Source of the DNA: Enoplolaimus lenunculus | Taxonomy: Eukaryota; Nematoda; Enoplea; Enoplida; Thoracostomopsidae | Assembly: GCA_030248215.1 (NCBI GenBank) | Contig: JASANG010000627.1 | Location: 496,001 to 560,000 of the forward strand | DNA: 64,000 nt | Direction: 5' to 3' | Shown: one piece after another, positions 59,126-64,000 of the stretch | Position numbering within the stretch: position 1 is the stretch's first letter | Layout of the letters: each line of letters opens with the position of its first letter | The notes under the pieces: generated by a model | The model's database searches: none | Told to the model about the DNA's origin: nothing | What the model saw: the letters and a program-made list of their open reading frames with translations, nothing else | Program-made: the position numbers and the translations under genes

Positions 59126-59336
59126 AATTAAGTGTACCCGCATTGAATGTTACCCGCGGACGCACGCAACATCAAAGCGCATACTGCGTACTTTGGAACA
59201 GTCTTTATGTTATAGAAACAACATTTGAGAACAACCGCAGCCACAAACACACGCGGACGCAGATGCGCGGATAAGTTAGCGACAGCAGTTGGACGCGTTT
59301 GCGTGCGTCTGCCCGCATAAATTGAACACTTAATTC
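59126..59336. mobile_element. MITE with GGACGCACGCAA inverted repeats
   Basis: Left GAATTAAGTGT followed by CCGCGGACGCACGCAAC; right GCGTGCGTCTGCCCGCATAAA then ACACTTAATTCC. The halves are inverted repeats with small indels. Markedly GC-rich (CGCGGACGC) against its surroundings. Confidence 0.65.
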
Positions 59337-59664
59337 CGACCGCAAGTTTACGTATCTTTCAACGTTTCAAATGGCTAAAGTTACTGCAAAACCAACCAGC
59401 AACACTCAACAATTTACTTTTTTTGCAAAATTAAACAGTGTTTAGTGAGTGAACTGTGTAATTAGTTCTAAAAACCGAATTTAGTGCGGTCTCTAACATG
59501 TAAAGGGGCGAGAAATGTTTCAACTAACTGCCGAAGCTGCAGTCGTACTCGCGGCGCTATTTGTATCATGGTGCCGTTGGGCCGAGTTACAGCAGTGGAG
59601 CTACTAATGGCTGCACAAATATGCTAAACACCACATACGCCAACGTTTTAAAGAATATATTTAA

Positions 59665-59870
59665 CTTAGCATTATAGATGGGAACCGGATATCCGGATAT
59701 GTAAAACATTCGGATATGTATCCGAAATGAAATATGTATCCAGATATCCGAAATGCTATTATTTAAATTTTTTTGAAAAGTTTGCATTGTTTCATCACTA
59801 AAGTAGCTGGTGCTAACGAAAAAAATTCTGTATTCAAACTTCGGACACATTATTGAACTAAATTTTTTGA
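59665..59870. mobile_element. GGATATCCGGATA repeat, copy 2
   Basis: Starts ATTATAGATGGGAACCGGAT and continues with GGATATGTATCCGAAATG and AAATTCTGTATTCAAAC, matching the reverse complement of 43990-44335. Confidence 0.6.
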
Positions 59871-60222
59871 CGATTTTTGCGAGTAGATTTGGTTTTTTCG
59901 GTGTATATTGCTTGTAAAATTTAAATCTCCTTGACTGTATTTTTCCCGATCATAGTTTCTACAAGAGAAGTTTTGATAATTCAGTATGACATTGAAAACA
60001 TTTCCTTCCTTACATATTGTTGGATCCTGTCGTAAGCTCGGTCCTGTGGTGGACCTTGTGTATGAAAAGTAGTTTAGTGCTCCAATGCATCGTCGTTAGA
60101 GTTTCAGATAAAGTATACGTATACTTAAGATGGCGCTATACTTTTCATGGCGTGCGGCGCCGTCCGTCACCGTACGACACTGTACCGCAAAGCACATGAA
60201 TTTAAGTAGTAATACCCCCGCC

Positions 60223-60343
60223 GTGGGACCCGGTGTAAAAGCAGTCCCAACCAAGGTTTCAAGAGCTTACTAAAATTTGATAATATTCTTCAATCTCATA
60301 TTGGTAAACTAATTACAAGGACAGCATTTACCCTGGGTCCCAC
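60223..60343. mobile_element. Short MITE with GTGGGACCC inverted repeats
   Basis: Left GTGGGACCCGGTGTAAAAGC and right GCATTTACCCTGGGTCCCAC are imperfect inverted repeats of about 24 bases around a 75-base AT-rich core. Confidence 0.65.
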
Positions 60344-61814
60344 ATATTAAACTATTAAACAATACCGTATGGTTATCATTGCACAAAGTGTTTCAGATAC
60401 ACATCAAAGACTTAAGAAAGATCCTGGTATCCAGGACTTGTGTTTCAATATACAGTATACGTGGCGTCATAAATAAATAAGAAGAAGGCGAAACTAACAA
60501 TTATTAGTGGTGTTTAAACAGGCAAAAAATCGAAAAGGTGTATAAATATTGTAACGCAAATAGAAACGTAAAATTTTAGTGCAACTGCTGCTGAGGCTTG
60601 TTTTTTATAAGATATTGCTAGCTCCAGTGTATCGCTTTCATTCCTTGGCTAACAATGGATGATACTATTTGTGTCATATTATTTTACATACACTGAATGT
60701 ACATAAAACATGTTTAGTACATTTAAGCCGTCGTGTTTCGGGCCAGATAATCGGAGTGATCTAGAGCCTCATTTTCTTCGCCACTGCTTGTAAAAAGCGA
60801 CCCTATATTATTTTTATTTCATGTCCAACTTCAGCTAGCCTAAGCCTATTATTTATTTTAAATAACATCAGCTAAATGTAGCGAACGCTGAATGTATGTT
60901 ATATTGCTTTGATGTATAGTTTTGAAAACAACTAAGCGTCCTTTCATTAATTGTTTATCAGTATAGTGAAATAGTACTAGTTTGTATAAGTTTGAAGTTA
61001 TCTTCAATACTGTGCATTCTATCCCTGCTTGAGTAAATGAATGACACCAAGATCTATACCTTCTTATTGCAATGAAAACCGCTGTATCTATTAAGCATGC
61101 AGAATTTGTTTAAACACTTAACAAACGTATACATACGAACTTGTTTGACGATCTATTTATACATGTATATATTAACATATATGTACTGCGCAATATATGT
61201 ATATATGCTAGTTGATTGGCAACTAGCGCGTACGCTAATCTGCATGACAATGTTGACTGCTTATCTGTTTCACAGTACATTTCGTTTTAGACTTTGTTTA
61301 CGTGTTGAGACAGCCGGTTTAATTTTTTTCATTCCAAGGGTTTAAATATTCTTTTAGAAATATGAGGCGTGTAAATCCAATACCTTATTGGTTACAGGTT
61401 GTTATAAGTATATAAATCTAAGACCCAAATTTTGTATGACCCATCAGGAAGGGACCGAATATCCGGTCCAGATTTCTTATAAGTAAGAAAATACATACTT
61501 GGTCCCGAAATCAATGTACTATCTGGCTGATATTCAGTTCGCTTCATGTAGAAAGTAATCCATCCGGTTTCGGTACCAGGTATTTTGGGATCCGCTCCAA
61601 TCATGTTCCCTCCTTAATCCTTGTCCCCAATTGAGGGGCGTTGTTCAAAAATACAACGCGCGCTGATACATTTGGTACCAAGCTAGTCGTTGCACATTTT
61701 TGTCAAAGATTGATTAACTCTTGTTTATACTAACTACGCACAGCCTTATTATAGGAAACAACATAGACGATGGCTTATCTGCCAATCTTGTAAGCAATGC
61801 TTGCATAGTATAAC

Positions 61815-61874
61815 GGCCGGTAACTTGCAAATCTGGTATGTACAGGCCGGTAACTTGCAAATCTGGTATGTACA
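61815..61874. repeat. Exact 30-bp tandem duplication
   Basis: Two identical 30-base units (GGCCGGTAACTTGCAAATCT...) back to back, ending 11 bases before the hAT-like element at 61886. Confidence 0.95.
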
Positions 61875-61885
61875 AATGTTTTATC

Positions 61886-62170
61886 TCGGGTACAACCGGA
61901 AGTCCGGCTCCGGCTCCGGCAGAAAATCAGCCTCCGGCTCCGACTCCTGTAGAATTTTTGCCGGAGGTTCCGGCATTTCGGTAGTACAATTTTGCACAAT
62001 GCGCGTTTCGATTGACTTTTGTCACAATTTTCATGAAAGAACTGCCGAAATTTGGCAGAAAATTAGCGTTTTTTACTACTTAATTTCGCCTCACCTCTGG
62101 CTCCGGCTCCGTCAAGTTCCCTTGAACTCCGCCTCCGGCTCTGGTATTTTGGACCTCCAGTTGCATCCTC
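61886..62170. mobile_element. hAT-like MITE, GCC-rich subfamily, inverted
   Basis: Ends TCGGGTACAACCGG and CAGTTGCATCCTC, with flanking 8-mers gttttatc and gttttaac (7 of 8). The core is GGCTCCGGCTCCGG. It creates an apparent 204-codon ORF that is not a gene. Confidence 0.82.
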
Positions 62171-64000
62171 GTTTTAACTTACAGTCAAATAAAAACGTTC
62201 AGCCCTGCAAACAGGATTTGTGTGCAACAAGATTTCTAGAGAGGGAAAACGAAAACTCTTCTAACAATTGTCCTCATTGTGTTGAAACAGTTTTGACAAG
62301 TGAAAGTGTTTGTAGGGGTGCGGTGCCCGCTAACCCGCTTTTGCCAGTACTTTTTATCATTGTACTGCGCAGTGTACTCAAGTACTTGCTGTTATTAGTG
62401 CACTGCAAAGTGTAGTCAATGTAAACGTTCTTATTTTAAATTAGATTAGGGTTCACGTCAACACTTAATGCTTTAGACAAAGGGCGTTCTTCCTTGTTGC
62501 TCCGTTTGCAAGCCTATTACGCTTTTAATAGCTTAAATTATTTTGACTACTTCTTAGAACTTTGACGCCGGTTATAATCGGATTGTAGCCCAATGTGATG
62601 ATTGTAATTAGCATTTAGGCTATAATCGTATATATATTATAATTAAATTTTAAGCTCTTAGCGTACTAAAATAGAAATTGAGACGCCAATTTGTGCCAGT
62701 TACCAAAGCCTAATCACGTGAAATTTGACCTATTTAGCCTAAAGTTTTAAATTTTAATCTAAAAATAGTACGCATTGGAATTTACCTGCAAATAATTAGT
62801 AGTATAAAAGGCCAGCGATATTAAATTTTATTGTACATATTTCAAACCTGCATCAGTTTTAATAGTTCAATCAATACAATTTGTTGGAACTATAAGCATG
62901 TCTTATTGCAAGCTAAAGTGCCATACTGGTTGGTATTTTTCAATCAAAACAATTTGTTTACACTATAAGCATGTCTTATTTTAACCTCAAGTGGCATAAT
63001 CGTTAGTATTTCTCTAACGTAATTAATTACCTAATTATTTAATGACTTAATTAATTATTCGACTATGGTTGGTAATAAAGTATATTTATTTTCGCGTGTG
63101 ACTGGTTTACGCATACCCTCTTCAAGGGTACCGTTCGAGTTTCTGAAAAAATGATTTTGCGGCATTGCGGTGTAAGTTGTTTTTATTTATATCCATTCAC
63201 TTGAGATTAGGTGTGGCCCTGAGTTGAGAGAACATTAGGTAACTTTGGAATAATAGATGTGTTTACATATTTGTGATGCACTTAGATGTGAGTTGAATAA
63301 CTGAACAATTTCACGTTATTTGTCAGGCTCTTTTAGTTATCGTCTCCAGTTTATTTATATACAATCTGCAATGGCAGCTGCATAACTTAAACGTTAATAT
63401 ATTTTGCACCCGTCCTTAGTTCTGAGATTTGTTAAAGTTTTCATTGTTTGAAAAATGTAGACTTATATTGCCGAACATCATTAGATTTGGCTTTCTCACA
63501 ACGGAATCTGAATCTGATCGGCCAAATTTTGCTGAATCTGAATCCTCATTCCCTTTTCAAATAAAACATTTTGACTTCTGTACACGCAGTGTCGTAAAAA
63601 TAAACATTTTCAGATAAAAGTTATATGCTGCCAGTCCGAGATGTAACCACAGACGTTCAGTCTGTAAGCAGCAATAATGGTCAGATAGATGAGATGTTGT
63701 TAATTCCAGCATCTTATATGTGAGTTGCTAAATGTTAAATTTCAATTTTTTCAACTAAAAGGCTTACGAATTATGTTTGTTATTAATGACTATTTGAAGT
63801 CCCTTATAACTTGATATATTGTTTTACCAGAACACGTCAGAACCGTTTCTTTTGTCACATTGACAACTTCTAAATAATTATAAGACAATTTTATATATTT
63901 TGTTGTACCTTGCAATATATCACCTATTCTTTTTGTCACACATCGTGATTGTATACATTTTTAATTGGAATCGTTTTACTTTGCTGTTTGCGTTGTATAT

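Larger units (their letters stand above)
58165..64000. other. PDE12 5' flank, no gene recognised
   Basis: Apart from the MITEs and the 30-bp duplication, I see no ORF with family similarity. The 204-codon frame at 61801-62415 is explained by the duplication and a GC-rich MITE. The stretch 62420-64000 is AT-rich without recognisable structure. Confidence 0.5.

Noticed and set aside
61392-61604. 70-codon minus ORF with plausible amino-acid content
   Set aside because: Contains the near-palindrome GGACCGAATATCCGGTCC and ACCGGATGG-type repeat motifs, with no neighbouring exons. More likely a repeat remnant.
61801-62415. 204-codon plus-strand ORF
   Set aside because: Composed of the 30-bp duplication, a GC-rich MITE and AT-rich flank. 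No family similarity.
1-64000. Operon-like arrangement of the four minus-strand genes
   Set aside because: Spacing is several kb and each gene has its own start. I see no trans-splice acceptor pattern or polycistronic signal.

Overview
The window is AT-rich invertebrate nuclear DNA. Four conserved spliced protein-coding genes lie on the minus strand, set among many short non-autonomous DNA transposons. Introns are GT-AG, exons are mostly 60 to 340 bases, and the proteins align to animal families, so the source is a metazoan. I cannot name the phylum. The motif TTAGGC is common, but it sits inside a transposable element and is not evidence for a nematode.

Layout. 577-21696 (-): a plasma-membrane Na+/H+ exchanger of the SLC9A2/3/5 group, rebuilt here as 17 exons with consistent phase. 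Its intron 3 (15924-19667) is largely a foldback element whose inverted arms are 16-bp tandem repeats. 21697-34522: a 13-kb stretch without a recognisable gene, holding several MITEs and one unexplained 148-codon ORF. 34523-40723 (-): pyruvate dehydrogenase E1 alpha, 11 exons, complete, including a 12-codon presequence exon. 42.1-43.6 kb (+): a cluster of coding-like ORFs that I do not recognise, head to head with PDHA. 45251-45860 (-): NDUFA2, a complex I subunit, 2 exons, complete. 46-51 kb: MITEs and tRNA-derived SINE-like repeats, several nested. 51168-58164 (-): a PDE12-type 2',5'-phosphodiesterase, 10 exons, complete. 58165-64000: no gene recognised, several MITEs.

Functional links. PDHA, NDUFA2 and PDE12 are all nuclear genes for mitochondrial proteins (pyruvate oxidation, complex I, and removal of 2',5'-linked or poly(A) tails in the matrix). 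The exchanger is unrelated to them. Nothing in the sequence suggests co-transcription.

The most unusual features are the 3-kb foldback minisatellite in the exchanger intron, a MITE family built around TTAGGC arrays with 8-bp target-site duplications (TSDs), a GC-rich hAT-like MITE family with several exact TSDs and clear nesting, and two phase-matched exons in the exchanger tail that look like alternatives. I saw no LTR retroelement, virus-derived sequence, LINE, CRISPR array or intact tRNA/rRNA gene.
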